From positions 59,518,429-59,582,428 of the forward strand of contig JBCNJP010000006.1 of assembly GCA_039602395.1 (NCBI GenBank): a stretch of DNA of 64,000 nucleotides. Direction: 5' to 3'. This stretch comes from Deinandra increscens subsp. villosa (Eukaryota; Streptophyta; Magnoliopsida; Asterales; Asteraceae). A model generated the notes under the pieces. It saw only the letters and a program-made list of their open reading frames with translations, did not search any database and had not been told where the DNA came from. Both the position numbers and the translations under genes were made by a program. Shown piece by piece: positions 21,381 through 32,062 of this stretch; within the stretch, counting starts at the first letter, position 1; each line of letters starts with the position of its first letter.

Positions 21381-23397
21381 CTTAGGTTCTAGTTTTCTTT
21401 GTTTTGCTTTCATATTTTTACTCCCTTTTGTTTCAATTATGTTTCAATTTTTCTTTCACTTTTGTTTATATGATTAGTAGGAATTGGGCTCAATCTGTAT
21501 GATGAATTGCATGTGATTGTGAGCTATTACATGATAAATTGGATGAATGGTTCACTCAACAATTTACTTGTCGGTTTGAAAGCCTAATTACTCACTGTGT
21601 TTTGTTGATGCGTTCCAATTGAGAAAGATGTTCTCATTTTTGTTCAGGTGTTCTTTGATTGCAGTTTAGGTGAAGATGGCAAAGCCCAAAAAGCGAGCGT
21701 GATCTCCGTCGCCACCAACGAATCCACAACGGGCCTCATCTAGCAAAAAGGCCCCCAAGCAACCTGCAGCACTGATTACCCCAGATTCGTTGGGGATTAC
21801 GTTTAATGATCCGACCCTTCATACAAAGTTTAACGTCGTCAAGGCACGATCAATGCTCAATACTCGAATGTCGGATGAAGATGCGATGAAGGAGATCGAA
21901 GTTTTAGACGGAGTCGAGCAATTGTTCGACAACATCGGCTGGAAGGGTTTGTTACAATGGAGTGATGTGGCTTATAAACGAACTACCTTGGAATTTCTAT
22001 ACACCTCATGTCTTGAGGAGGATGTCCTTCATTTTCAGCTTTTTAACAAGCAATGTAAGCTTCCTTTGGATAAGATATGTGGTATGATCGGAGCTGCCAA
22101 GCGAGACATTTTCAAACCAAACGCTCCTTGTCATTCGAAGTATGTGGCACATACATTTTGGCACTCTATTACTAACACTTTATATGTCAGTGCCAATGCC
22201 AAAGCTTCACGAATCATACACCCAACATTGCGTGTGGCGCACTGGTTACTTACTTGTATTCTCGATAGCCGTTTGGATACCGAAAGCGTCACCCAATAAG
22301 AGTTGTATCTATTGTGGTGTATGGTAAATCCACAAGCAATCAAGCCCCATTTTGGCCACTTCTTGTGCCACAAGCTCATGCAAGTTTTGAACGCCACCAA
22401 AGGAAAAATCTATTGTGGCTCCATCATCACCATTTTGGGTCGTAAGCTTGGTATTCGTTTCCCAGAAAAGTTGGAGGAGCTTCAAGGCCCCCGTTACCTA
22501 GATATGACTCAAATGGCCAAAATGAATATGTTCGTGGTTCTGCACACTGGGGTTGTTTGGTTAACGGAACAAAGAGGTCACAATACCTCACGATACATAG
22601 CAAGGTTATACCCAACCAATACATCTTGATCCTTGCCGACCCCATTAGGGACACTGACTGGTTGCTTGGTGAAGAAGCTGTAAGTGGCGACTCGGAGAAT
22701 GAACCCGTCCCAGAAACTGTGATCTTGCCAGTCGGGTCTCTGAACTCCAATGGCGATGACTCTGACCAAGGTGTCGCTCCTCCAGACAATGCAGCTCGCT
22801 TCGCTGCCATTGCTGCTGACCTTTCTCATATTCGTTCCGACCTCGACCATTTGAAGATTGAGTTCTCCAATTTGTTTGATCACCAGCGCGAGATGGGGCG
22901 CACCCTTGCATCCATCTTTGCCCACGTGAGTCAGAGAGCTCCATCTCCACCACCGTCTTAGCCGTAGATCCCATTCCACCCTCTCTGCCTAGCATCGAGG
23001 ACGACGCCAACTATTAAGCTTGGGAGAGGTTAGTCTATGTTTTTCTTTTTATTATTTTAGTTTCTTACTTTTTTGCATTCATGTGAATATCATTTAGCAT
23101 GTAGTTTAGTTTTGCATTCAAATAGGCATCACTACATCATTGCATCATTGTTTCTCTTAGGTTTAAAATTTTGGACAGAATCTCAAAACGGCCGTCTTGC
23201 CCTTCTATAAAATAAAATAAAATAAAAAAAAGAGAAAACCCAATGGTTCTTGAGTCTTTTGTGAGGGCAACATGAAAAATGATAGGTTTTATTGTGTTGA
23301 TTATAGATTGCGTGCTACAAAAGAGTGATAGTAATAAAAAGACACATGTGCCCCGTTACGCTAGTGCCTCATACTATGATCACCAATGTGCGTGCAA
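21381..23397 (+). repeat. Right arm of the 6.4-kb retroelement palindrome
   Basis: Inverted counterpart of 16966-18982. Outside it, the plus-oriented element continues through a 3' untranslated region with a purine-rich tract (about 24163-24188) to its LTR. Confidence 0.9.
21676..22961 (+). pseudogene. Athila/Tat-type 3' ORF, broken, plus orientation (left copy)
   Basis: Same ORF as 17402-18687, inverted. It begins MAKPKKRA and meets TGA where the other arm has CGA (about 21701). It is open through GVEQLFDNIGWKGLLQ, where the other arm has a stop. It meets TAA in place of CAA at about 22298, then continues to RLYPTNTS. The change of frame into VNGTKRSQYLTIHSK (from about 22557) occurs at the same place as in the opposite arm. 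The two arms therefore carry different stops but share one frame change. Confidence 0.7.
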
Positions 23398-24189
23398 TAA
23401 CTTTAAATGAATATACATGTTTAGTTTCTCATCCCGGCATACATGATTTAAAAAACTGAGTCCCGACAAAAACGGGTTGAGAGTGGTATTAATACCTAGT
23501 ACACTCTCTCTTGCACACCATGTTTCTACCATGATGACACCATCACCTAATAATAATAATAATAAAAAAAAGAACTAAATACCCTATGTGCTACCCATTG
23601 GGATGATGACTTGATGGATGCACCACTAGGTGAAGTTCGCAAAAAAAAAAAAAAGTTGATAAAATAAAGGGAAGTATGTTTCCCAATGTCATGTAGAAGG
23701 TAATTAAAATGGCTTAATCTCTATCTTGTTATAATAGTGGTGCATGGTTCCTTAAGTGCGGGCTTGAGAATCCTTAATAAACCATGAGGTTGGGTAGGTT
23801 TTGCTGTGTTTGTTCGGGTGTGGGGACGATTAAACATATTGGTAATCTTGTATACTATTTAGCACAATGCATTTGGTTGGGATTAGACATATTGAATTCA
23901 AGAACATGGACTTAACATATGAATCTGGAATATGAGGTTAGTGGACCATAACTGGCAAATTGGGTACTGTTGTTAATAAAAATCTTGAAGGCTCTATTTA
24001 TGCATGTCAGTCGAAGTTAACATGATAATATTATTTTATGCTCACAATCGATTCGGCCGAGAATTGGTATATATAAAAAAAAATGTTTGTTTGCATTAAG
24101 CATGTTAGTTTGTTTTGTTTTCATATCTTCAGTTTACACTTACTCTTGACTTCCTTGAGGACAAGGAAAGGTTTAAGCTTGGGGAAATT
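23398..24189 (+). other. Retroelement 3' untranslated region
   Basis: No ORF. It ends in the purine-rich GACAAGGAAAGG and GCTTGGGGAAA segment directly before the LTR, which fits a polypurine tract. Small A-rich and TAA microsatellites occur near 23550 and 23640. Confidence 0.55.
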
Positions 24190-24434
24190 TGTTAGTTGCA
24201 TTTTTAGGCATAGTTTATTATGTTTTTAACACTCATCTTATTCGTATTTCATGCATTTTTTCTTGTTCATATCGTAGTATTTTATAAATATTAGTTTTTG
24301 TGGAATATAATCTACTTTGGGCGTTTTTTTGTTGATTTGTAGGCGCAAAGCGAACAAGAGGTGTTATGGATTCATCAAGATTGATATTGGAGTAGCGTAG
24401 AAGGAATTAAGAGCTAAAAACATACGGTTAGGAT
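24190..24434 (+). mobile_element. 3' LTR of the plus-oriented Athila-like element, first segment
   Basis: It starts TGTTAGTTGCA just after the polypurine tract. The same sequence, diverged and inverted, is found at 31820-32062, which supports its LTR nature. The LTR is interrupted here by MULE-2 and continues after 29638 to about 30845. Confidence 0.6.
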
Positions 24435-24912
24435 GAATTTTTTTCATAAATGGGTTTTTTGGGTAGATTTCTATCAAAAATGGGGGCTCAGATTTTTTTT
24501 TTCATATATGGGAATTTCGCACTTGGCAAGTGCGAAATTAGCTTGGGATGGAGGCTCGGATACACGTTCAGTCGACGAAGCAAGCATCGGAGGGGAATCT
24601 CGCACTTGCCAAGTGCGAAATTCCTTTAATTTGACCTATTTCGCACTTGGCAAATGCTTGATAAGTGTTTAATCAATTTCCCTGCCACTCTATCAAAGCC
24701 TACATGTTAAAACAAGCCCTACACGTTTTGTAAACCTGCAAAAGACCCACTACATGCATGTACACTGTAATCTTTAAAGCTTTTAACAAAACCTGCAATT
24801 CGTCTTATCACATCAAACCTGCAAAAGCCTTCAAACCCTTAAAGCCTCAAACAAAACCTTTAAACATAACCTGCAAAAGACCCACTACATGCATGTCTTA
24901 TCACATCAAACC
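24435..24912 (+). repeat. MULE-2 left TIR
   Basis: It starts GAATTTTTTTCAT. It carries perfect odd palindromes (arms TTTCGCACTTG / CAAGTGCGAAA) at 24515-24537 and, one base off, at about 24600-24620, plus a half copy near 24650. Farther in are repeated blocks with AAAGACCCACTACATGCATG and CACATCAAACCT. The ORFs seen here are repeat sequence, not genes. Confidence 0.9.
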
Positions 24913-24932
24913 TTGCCGGTGCCGGACATCAC

Positions 24933-25613
24933 TTGGATTATCCTACGTCCCATTTGGCTAGCCAATGGAACCCGTATGAATTTCCCACACAACCCTGTTA
25001 TAATATCGAGCGACCGGCCACAAAGCAATCAGAATTTTGGCATAGGGATCATTACTTTGATTATCGTGAACCACTTGCAGCAAACGAGGCTAATCTTGGT
25101 GGTACCTCCACGATGGAGGGAAATCTTAACGACACCCAAAATGCAGAATCTAGCAGTTCAATGTTAGAACAAAATATATTTTCTCAAACTGCTGGTTCTG
25201 CTTTTACCAATTGGAATAGCCAAGCAAGTGGTTCAGGGTACACACCCCAACAATTTTCAAACGTAGGAGGCTCGTCAAGTTTGTTCGTGCCAGATAACCA
25301 AGACTTTTACACACCCCAACCAGCAGAACCACCCCAGACTCAGTCAACTTACTCTAATGATTTTTTTAATTTATTCGATCATCCCCACTATCCCAACTAT
25401 CCCAACTACCAACAAGAGGACTACAATGGCCCACATTACAGGGGAAATTTAACACCGATAACGTATAGAGGTAACGAAGACTCTACACCCGAAGATCAAC
25501 CGGACGGTGGTGCTGAACAATTAGGACGTGGTCGTCGACGGAGGAATCCAACTAGATGCCCTGTATCTGGTGGGCCACTTTATGATCCTCAAGGGCGTGG
25601 TCATGGTCACTAA
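24933..25613 (+). CDS. MULE-2 second ORF, unknown 226-residue protein (left copy)
   Basis: The reading frame is open from about 24885 to 25613, but there is no ATG at its start: the first codons shown use TTG. Either an upstream exon supplies the start or translation begins at the internal ATG at 25112 (167 residues). The protein is rich in N, Q, S, P and Y (PYEFPTQPCYNIERPATKQ, HYPNYPNYQQEDYNGPHY). It ends with a basic patch, GRGRRRRNPTRCP, and GRGHGH. No known domain was recognised. It is preserved in the right copy with one visible substitution (G to R in the NVGGSS motif). Its convergent position towards the transposase parallels mudrB and the GRF gene of MULE-1. The basic C-terminus suggests nucleic-acid binding, which is only a guess. 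Confidence 0.6.
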   Translation: MDYPTSHLASQWNPYEFPTQPCYNIERPATKQSEFWHRDHYFDYREPLAANEANLGGTSTMEGNLNDTQNAESSSSMLEQNIFSQTAGSAFTNWNSQASGSGYTPQQFSNVGGSSSLFVPDNQDFYTPQPAEPPQTQSTYSNDFFNLFDHPHYPNYPNYQQEDYNGPHYRGNLTPITYRGNEDSTPEDQPDGGAEQLGRGRRRRNPTRCPVSGGPLYDPQGRGHGH

Positions 25614-25809
25614 AATTATTGTTATTTGTGTTTCCTTTTGGTAGTTGAATAGGTTGTATTTCCTTTCAGTAATCTTGTATTTCGTTTAGTGGTTTGAAAT
25701 TTATGTACTTCAGTTTAATATGTTATTGAGTTCTCCATTAAAACATAATTAGATTCAAACTGAAAAACAACCTAAGTTACTTATTCAACGCTCGTACCTC
25801 TGTTTTGAA

Positions 25810-26375
25810 AAAATCTTGTTAACGTGCTGTTTTGTTGCAGTTGTATAACAACGCTCGTACCTCTGTTTTGCATGTATGTTCTATGAATGAAAAGCTTGTT
25901 CTAAGTACTATGTTTCATGTTTGAATTGTAAAAACTAAAAAAGAGGTATGATGGGTGAAAAAGACACGTTAATATGGCCATTTAAACCAAAAATTGTGAA
26001 AAATCTTGTTAACGTGCTGTTTTGTTGCAGTTGTATAACAACGCTCGTACCTCTGTTTTGCATGTATGTTATATGAATGAAAAGCTTGTTCTAAGTACTA
26101 TGTTTCATGTTTGAATTGTAAAAACTAAAAAAGAGGTATGATGGGTGAAAAAGACACGTTAATATGGCCATTTAAACCAAAAATTGTGAAAAATCTTGTT
26201 AACGTGCTGTTTTGTTGCAGTTGTATAACAACGCTCGTACCTCTGTTTTGCATGTATGTTATATGAATGAAAAGCTTGTTCTAAGTACTATGTTTCATGT
26301 TTGAAATGTAAAAACTAAAAAAGAGGTATGATGGGTGAAAAACACACGTTAATATGACCATTTAAACCAAAATAA
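25810..26375. repeat. Three 190-bp tandem repeats in MULE-2 (left copy)
   Basis: TTGTATAACAACGCTCG recurs at 25841, 26031 and 26221, an exact 190-bp period. The copies differ at only a few bases. A partial unit (AACGCTCGTACCTCTG) precedes them at about 25789. The array lies between the convergent 3' ends of the two element genes. Confidence 0.95.
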
Positions 26376-26456
26376 AATATGACAACATGTAAAGAGCTAA
26401 ATTGTTGATATTATTATTAACTCCACCATACATATTACACATATAGTAATTAGAAT

Positions 26457-28830
26457 TTAATAACGCCCGTTGGGACACCTAAGCATGTTGTGCCCTGGAA
26501 GCCTACAAATCGAACATTTTCTGGGACCGGCTTCTTCGGGGTAGTGAGCATCCATCTCATTGTGAAACCTCGCTGATTTCTTTCTTCCCCTGGACTTAAT
26601 CAACTTGTCCGGGTTTGCTCTAATGCTCCAAGTGGGATCACTCCATGTATCCGGGTGTGCAAGTGGGTAGAAATCACTCCTGTATTGTTGGCGATAAGTT
26701 GCAGTCTTATGCACGTTATGGATAATGTTAGACACCTGGTGACCTTCACCTCTGTAATTACACACTGCAATTGCATGTGAACATGGAAGTCTTTGTGTTT
26801 GCCACTTAAAGCAGGTGCAAGTTTTTCCATTGTAATTGACTGTGTAGTCGTTGCCACCGTCATCGTTTGGGTGCACCTTTGACGTGACCTTGTAAGTACC
26901 GGCATCACGATTGAACTCGGTCACAATGTGCTCCCGAGTCTTCGCACTACTCATCAGATAAGAGCCCCAGATGCGAGGGGTCACGTGAGTACTACAACAA
27001 ACAGCTATCTCTCTGTGCTTTCGAAAGTGGTTGACTGTCTTGTCAAAGGTGTATTGAATAATAGCTTTTATTGGTAGCAAACGGCCACCCCTTAATGCAT
27101 TGTTCATGCTCTCTGAGATGTTGGTTGTGAGGTTTCCCCAGCGGAGGTGCCCAACGTCATGATACAACGTCCACTTATCTAAACCAATCTTATAAAGGTA
27201 GTTCCAAGCTTCTGGATTCTGAGCTTTCATCTGTCTCACCAAAACCCGATACTTCCTCGGCTGTAATGTGGAGCCAATTCCCCAGCATAGCCTTTTAAGT
27301 TCAACTGACTTGAACTTAGACATAAAGTTGCTACGAATATGACGTAGGCAATAACGATGATATGCATTTGGCTCCTTCCAGTCTTCAAGGGTATTCATAG
27401 CATTTATAATGCCCTTATGCCTGTCTGAAATTACACAAGCTGATCTTACATGAGTTCCAAACTGTTGAAGAAACCAGCTCCAACTCTCATTCGTTTCTTC
27501 GTCAACGATAGCGTACGCAACCGGAAGTATGTAACCATTGGCATCTTTGGAAACGGCAATAAGCATTTTCCCCTTATACGAACCCTTCAAATGTGTGCCG
27601 TCAATACTTATAACGGGTCGACATCGACTGAATGCTTCTATTGATGGCCCAAACGCCCAAAATACATACTTGAAGACAAACGAACTAGATGACCCATCTG
27701 CTTGGTGACGCCATTCCACAACAGTACGTGGATTTGCCCGTTTCAAGGCATTGATATACTGGGGCAGCTGTTGGAAGTTTGACTCCCAATTGCCATAGAT
27801 ATTATCAATTGCTTTTTTACGAGCTCTCCACGCCTTGATATACGTAACATCAACACTCAGTGTCTCCTTACAGTAAGCCATGATCTGCTTAACAGGATAT
27901 GTAATATCAGCAGCAATTGCATGGTTGATGCACGCTGCTAGAGTCTTTGCTGTGAGACTGGTGTTGTTGTTACGAACGGCTGACCCGTAACAGTTGTGCC
28001 CATGAACCCATTTAACAATCCTCCACAAACTTGACTTTGAATCTCCCTGCCTTGTTGCAGAGACCATCCAATTACATGGTTGAGTGTTTGGGGGTAGCAG
28101 CACCCACATAGTCATGAGCATTTGTTTTGCATATTGCTTTGAATCTCTTAGGCCTGCTTTCTTCAACATGGATCTCTTTTCCATTTTTAACGTTCCATTG
28201 GCGAACAACATAAATAACATCCTTCTTCGATTTAAAATACATACCTGCTCGAATGTCATTTGTTTGTTCGTCCCAAAAAAACATGTAATCCTCCTCTTGA
28301 AAATCATGATCTTCTAGTTCTCGTAACACCGATGTGTCACTGACATGGTTCACCGGTGCTTGCGATAGCCGCTCATTGATTCCCACTTGAAATTCTGCAG
28401 GCGGTTCAGTGTACCCCTCTTCATCGCTGGAATTTTCTTCGTGCCTGGTGTCTTCAATATCGTCTACCGACGTTGATTCAGAGACGTATTCATCAGAGCC
28501 GTCAAAGCCACCGTCATCGTCTTGGTTGGCCGGATGTGTCTGGTACTCGTCTTCTACATCCTGGTTATTATAACCAGTATTACCGGATGGAATTATCGCT
28601 TCCATTTTCACGTAAACGTCACCCCTGTAACCAGGTTGTGTTTCAGCCAAGTAAAACAGCATCTCTAAACTGCCGTCATCGTGGATCTGTGAAGCTTCAC
28701 GTACCCCATTATACTCGTAGGACAACAACATGGTCACGCTAAACTCTTGCATACTAACACCAACCAGGCTATATACCATTTCAACAAGATGTTGGAAAGA
28801 AAATTTCTCACGAATAGGAAATGATGACAT
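26457..28830 (-). pseudogene. MULE-2 transposase, frameshifted (left copy)
   Basis: Same gene as the intact 790-residue version at 43680-46052. Here five G at 28090-28094, against four in the right copy, shift the frame after NAHDYVGAATP (residue 247). The first 252 codons end in a foreign tail and the rest is read in another frame. Everything else, including the catalytic and zinc motifs, is preserved. A homopolymer length difference of this kind can be a sequencing error or an allele. Confidence 0.85.
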
Positions 28831-29160
28831 TTTGGTTGATTAATCAGACCGAACAACACCATGATCGTAGTAAATTTCACCACCCCAGAAAACTCTCAAG
28901 AGAAACGGCCTAAACGAAGACATTATGAAAGAGGAAGGAGTTAATAATACAAGATTGAAGGTGTTGACAAAGGGATTTCTTGAGAGACTGTGGATTCGAG
29001 ACTGTATGAGTGTTTGTATGAATTCAAGAATGAAGAATGAAAGGTTGTGCAGATTGTATGAGTGTTTGTATGAATTTATAAATGAATATATGGGTGCAAC
29101 ATGTGATGTAGTGGGTCTTTTGCAGGTATACAAATTGCAGGTTTTGTTTGAAGGCTTTAA

Positions 29161-29638
29161 AGGTTTGATGTGATAAGACATGCATGTAGTGGGTCTTTTG
29201 CAGGTTATGTTTAAAGGTTTTGTTTGAGGCTTTAAGGGTTTGAAGGCTTTTGCAGGTTTGATGTGATAAGACGAATTGCAGGTTTTGTTAAAAGCTTTAA
29301 AGATTACAGTGTACATGCATGTAGTGGGTCTTTTGCAGGTTTACAAAACGTGTAGGGCTTGTTTTAACATGTAGGCTTTGATAGAGTGGCAGGGAAATTG
29401 ATTAAACACTTATCAAGCATTTGCCAAGTGCGAAATAGGTCAAATTAAAGGAATTTCGCACTTGGCAAGTGCGAGATTCCCCTCCGATGCTTGCTTCGTC
29501 GACTGAACGTGTATCCGAGCCTCCATCCCAAGCTAATTTCGCACTTGCCAAGTGCGAAATTCCCATATATGAAAAAAAAAATCGAGCCCCCATTTTTGAT
29601 AGAAATCTACCCAAAAAACCCATTTATGAAAAAAATTC
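29161..29638 (-). repeat. MULE-2 right TIR
   Basis: Inverted copy of 24435-24912 with the same palindromes. The transposase ATG (28830) lies about 330 bp inside its inner edge. Confidence 0.9.
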
Positions 29639-30845
29639 AGTGACGTGGGGTTTAAAATGGATATAGATAAGCTTTTAAATGGAAGAGAGGGCATCTTTTG
29701 TCCCATTGGGAAGTTAGACAGCATGAGCAACAATTTTGGGGAAAGGACTTTGACGGCTGCAAACATTCGAAAGTTCTGGTTCTTGCTTTAAGTGGTTTTA
29801 TTTTCTTATTCGTAAGTTTTAATTCATGTTTAGTTTATTAATTATGATTAATTTAGCCACCATGTCCCGCTAATCACCCTTTAATTCTGACATTAAGGTT
29901 TAATTTCTTGGTGTTTGACTCTAACCTTATGAGATCCGTTTGTGAGATCCCATTTATGAATGGTTTATTTGTGTGTTTCTTGATCTTAAATCCGGATTCT
30001 TTTTTGGTATACATTAGTTTTGTTAATAAAACTGGCCACTTTGTTAAATAAACTAATAAAGTTTATCAATTTTATAACCCTAAGAAGTTCGTAATCTTGA
30101 TAAAGGAAACAAATAACGGTTTAGGTCTGTCTATGAATTTAAATTCGTTATAGAAGCACATAATCTAGTTGAACACACCGAACGGCGTGTGTGTTTCATT
30201 ATAATCGGTTCTTCTATCACTGCAACCCGCACGCTAAGATCAGAACGGCTCGAGCTTAGAGTAGCGGGTTGACTCTAATCAACAAACTGCGTTTGGTTAG
30301 ACATTAGATGGAGTGGACGTCAGAACGGCTCGACATTTAGAACCGATACAAACCGTTTTATAAAAATGATCATTGCACCATAACCGTTAATGATCGTGAG
30401 TCGAGTCGAAAACGAGAAATCACCCTTGTGTTGGAATTACTTTATTTAATATTTGAATGATCTTTTAATATTTAATTAACATTTTCTTCAATTATTAGTT
30501 TTCATAATTAGTTAAAAAGAAAAACAAAAATATTTCATTTTTTTTCACAGCAGTCTAAAACAGCCGCGAGGGATTCTGAAACGGCCGTTACGACATTCTG
30601 TTAGATTTCTCAATATTTTCATAAAAAGTTCACAATCCCCCATTTTTATTAATTTTCATAACAATGTATTTGCACTAAAATGTTTTGGTATAAAAAGTTA
30701 ACCCGTATCCCTGAGGACACGAACCTTACTACCACTTATACTATTTTTAGTGTGTCCCATAGGTTCAAATTTTATTACTTTATTTGCTGGATTCGACACC
30801 CAACAACAGTCTTGGATTGTTGTGTAGGAAAACAAATATTTTTAG
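29639..30845 (+). mobile_element. 3' LTR of the plus-oriented Athila-like element, second segment
   Basis: It continues the LTR cut by MULE-2. It includes CCCGTATCCCTGAGGAC (about 30703), a motif typical near the 3' end of Athila/Tat LTRs, and ends near ACACCCAACA. The part 29780-30455 is matched in inverted orientation by 30925-31565. Confidence 0.55.
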
Positions 30846-30859
30846 ATTTTTGTCTTTTT

Positions 30860-32062
30860 TACTTATCAAAACTAAGAATACTAAACAAGATTGACTAAAA
30901 TTGAGAATAATGTTCAAATATGAGATAAGGCAATTCCAACACAAGGAAAACTTCCCGATTTTTTACTCGACTTGTGATCATTAACGGTTACGGTGCAATG
31001 ATCCTTTTTATAAAACGATTTGTATCGGTCCTAGACGTCAAGCCGTTCTGACCTCACACTCTATCTAATGTCTAAGCAAGCGCAGTTTGTTGATTAGAGC
31101 CAACCCGCTACTCTAAGCTCTAGCCGTTCTGATCTTAGTGTGCAGGTTGCAATGATAGAAGAACCAATTACAACTAAACACACACGTCCTTTGGTGTGTT
31201 CAACTATATTATGGGTTCCTATAACGAGTTTAACTTCATAGACAAACCTAAACCGCTACTTGTTCCTTTTATCAATATTAAGAATTTCTTATGATTTTAA
31301 CACCGATGAACTTTATTAGTTTAATTAACAAAGTGGCCAATTTCATTAAGAAAACTAATGCATACCGGAAGAGGATCCGGGTTTAAGATCAAGAAACCAC
31401 ATAAACAAACCATTCATAGATAGGATCGCGTAAACGTTTCACATAAACCTAGAGTTAAACATCAAGAAATCAAACCCTAATGTCGGAATTAACAAATGTT
31501 TAGCCGGACATAATGGCTAACATGATTAAACAAAATAAGTTAAACATTAAATAAACTTACGAAACAAGAAAAGAAATAGAAATTATGCTTCAAACTCAAA
31601 ATCTTGCTCCTCCCTCCTTGTCGAAAATGATCATCGATGATTCTCCTCTTTCTTCTGCTACTTTTCTTTTCTTCCTGCCCCTCCCCAAGAAAAAACAATC
31701 TTGACCAAGTCCAAAAAACCGTCGACGCCGTTATGCCATGATCTTTTTTTCTTTGTTTTCTTTTTAATTTAGTTTCTAACTTCCTTTTTTTTCGCAATCA
31801 AGATATAAAATTCCTAAAATATAGGAACTTTATATTTTAATCTTTTACAGCTTCCGAGCTACTCCGATATAAATTTCGATGGGTCCACAACGCCTCTTAA
31901 TCGCCTTGCCCCTGAAATCAATAAAAACACTCAAAGTAGATTCCATCCCATAAAAACTAATATTTACAAAATACTACGATGTGAATGCGAAAAATGCATA
32001 AAATATGATTAAAATGAGAATTTTAATAATAATACAAAATACGTCTAAAAATGAAACTAACA
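30860..32062 (-). mobile_element. Truncated inverted LTR facing the previous one (left copy)
   Basis: On the minus strand it starts TGTTAGTTTCATTTTTAG (32062) and follows the plus LTR (TGTTAGTTGCATTTTTAG at 24190) at a rough 80% by eye, ending inside the LTR at about 30860. It has no MULE insertion and therefore shows what the uninterrupted LTR looks like. No attached coding region was found. Confidence 0.55.

Larger units (their letters stand above)
24435..29638 (-). mobile_element. MULE-2, left copy: long-TIR Mutator-like element with two convergent genes
   Basis: Inverted repeats of about 478 bp (24435-24912 and 29161-29638) are almost identical. They enclose a minus-strand MULE transposase (26457-28830) and a plus-strand unknown ORF (24933-25613). 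A 190-bp tandem array lies between their 3' ends. The element sits inside an LTR. No 9-bp target duplication could be found at the TIR edges, unlike MULE-1. Confidence 0.88.

Noticed and set aside
28840..29316. 158-codon ORF between the transposase ATG and the right TIR of MULE-2
   Set aside because: It covers repetitive TIR and leader sequence with repeated TCKRPTT-type units. It is probably the leader and not a protein.
29402..29623. 73-codon ORFs in the MULE-2 TIRs (also 24433-24672, 41726 and 46624)
   Set aside because: They are translations of terminal repeat and palindrome sequence.
31540..31797. Lysine-rich 85-codon ORF, also at 48763
   Set aside because: It lies inside the inverted LTR and is A-rich sequence read in frame.
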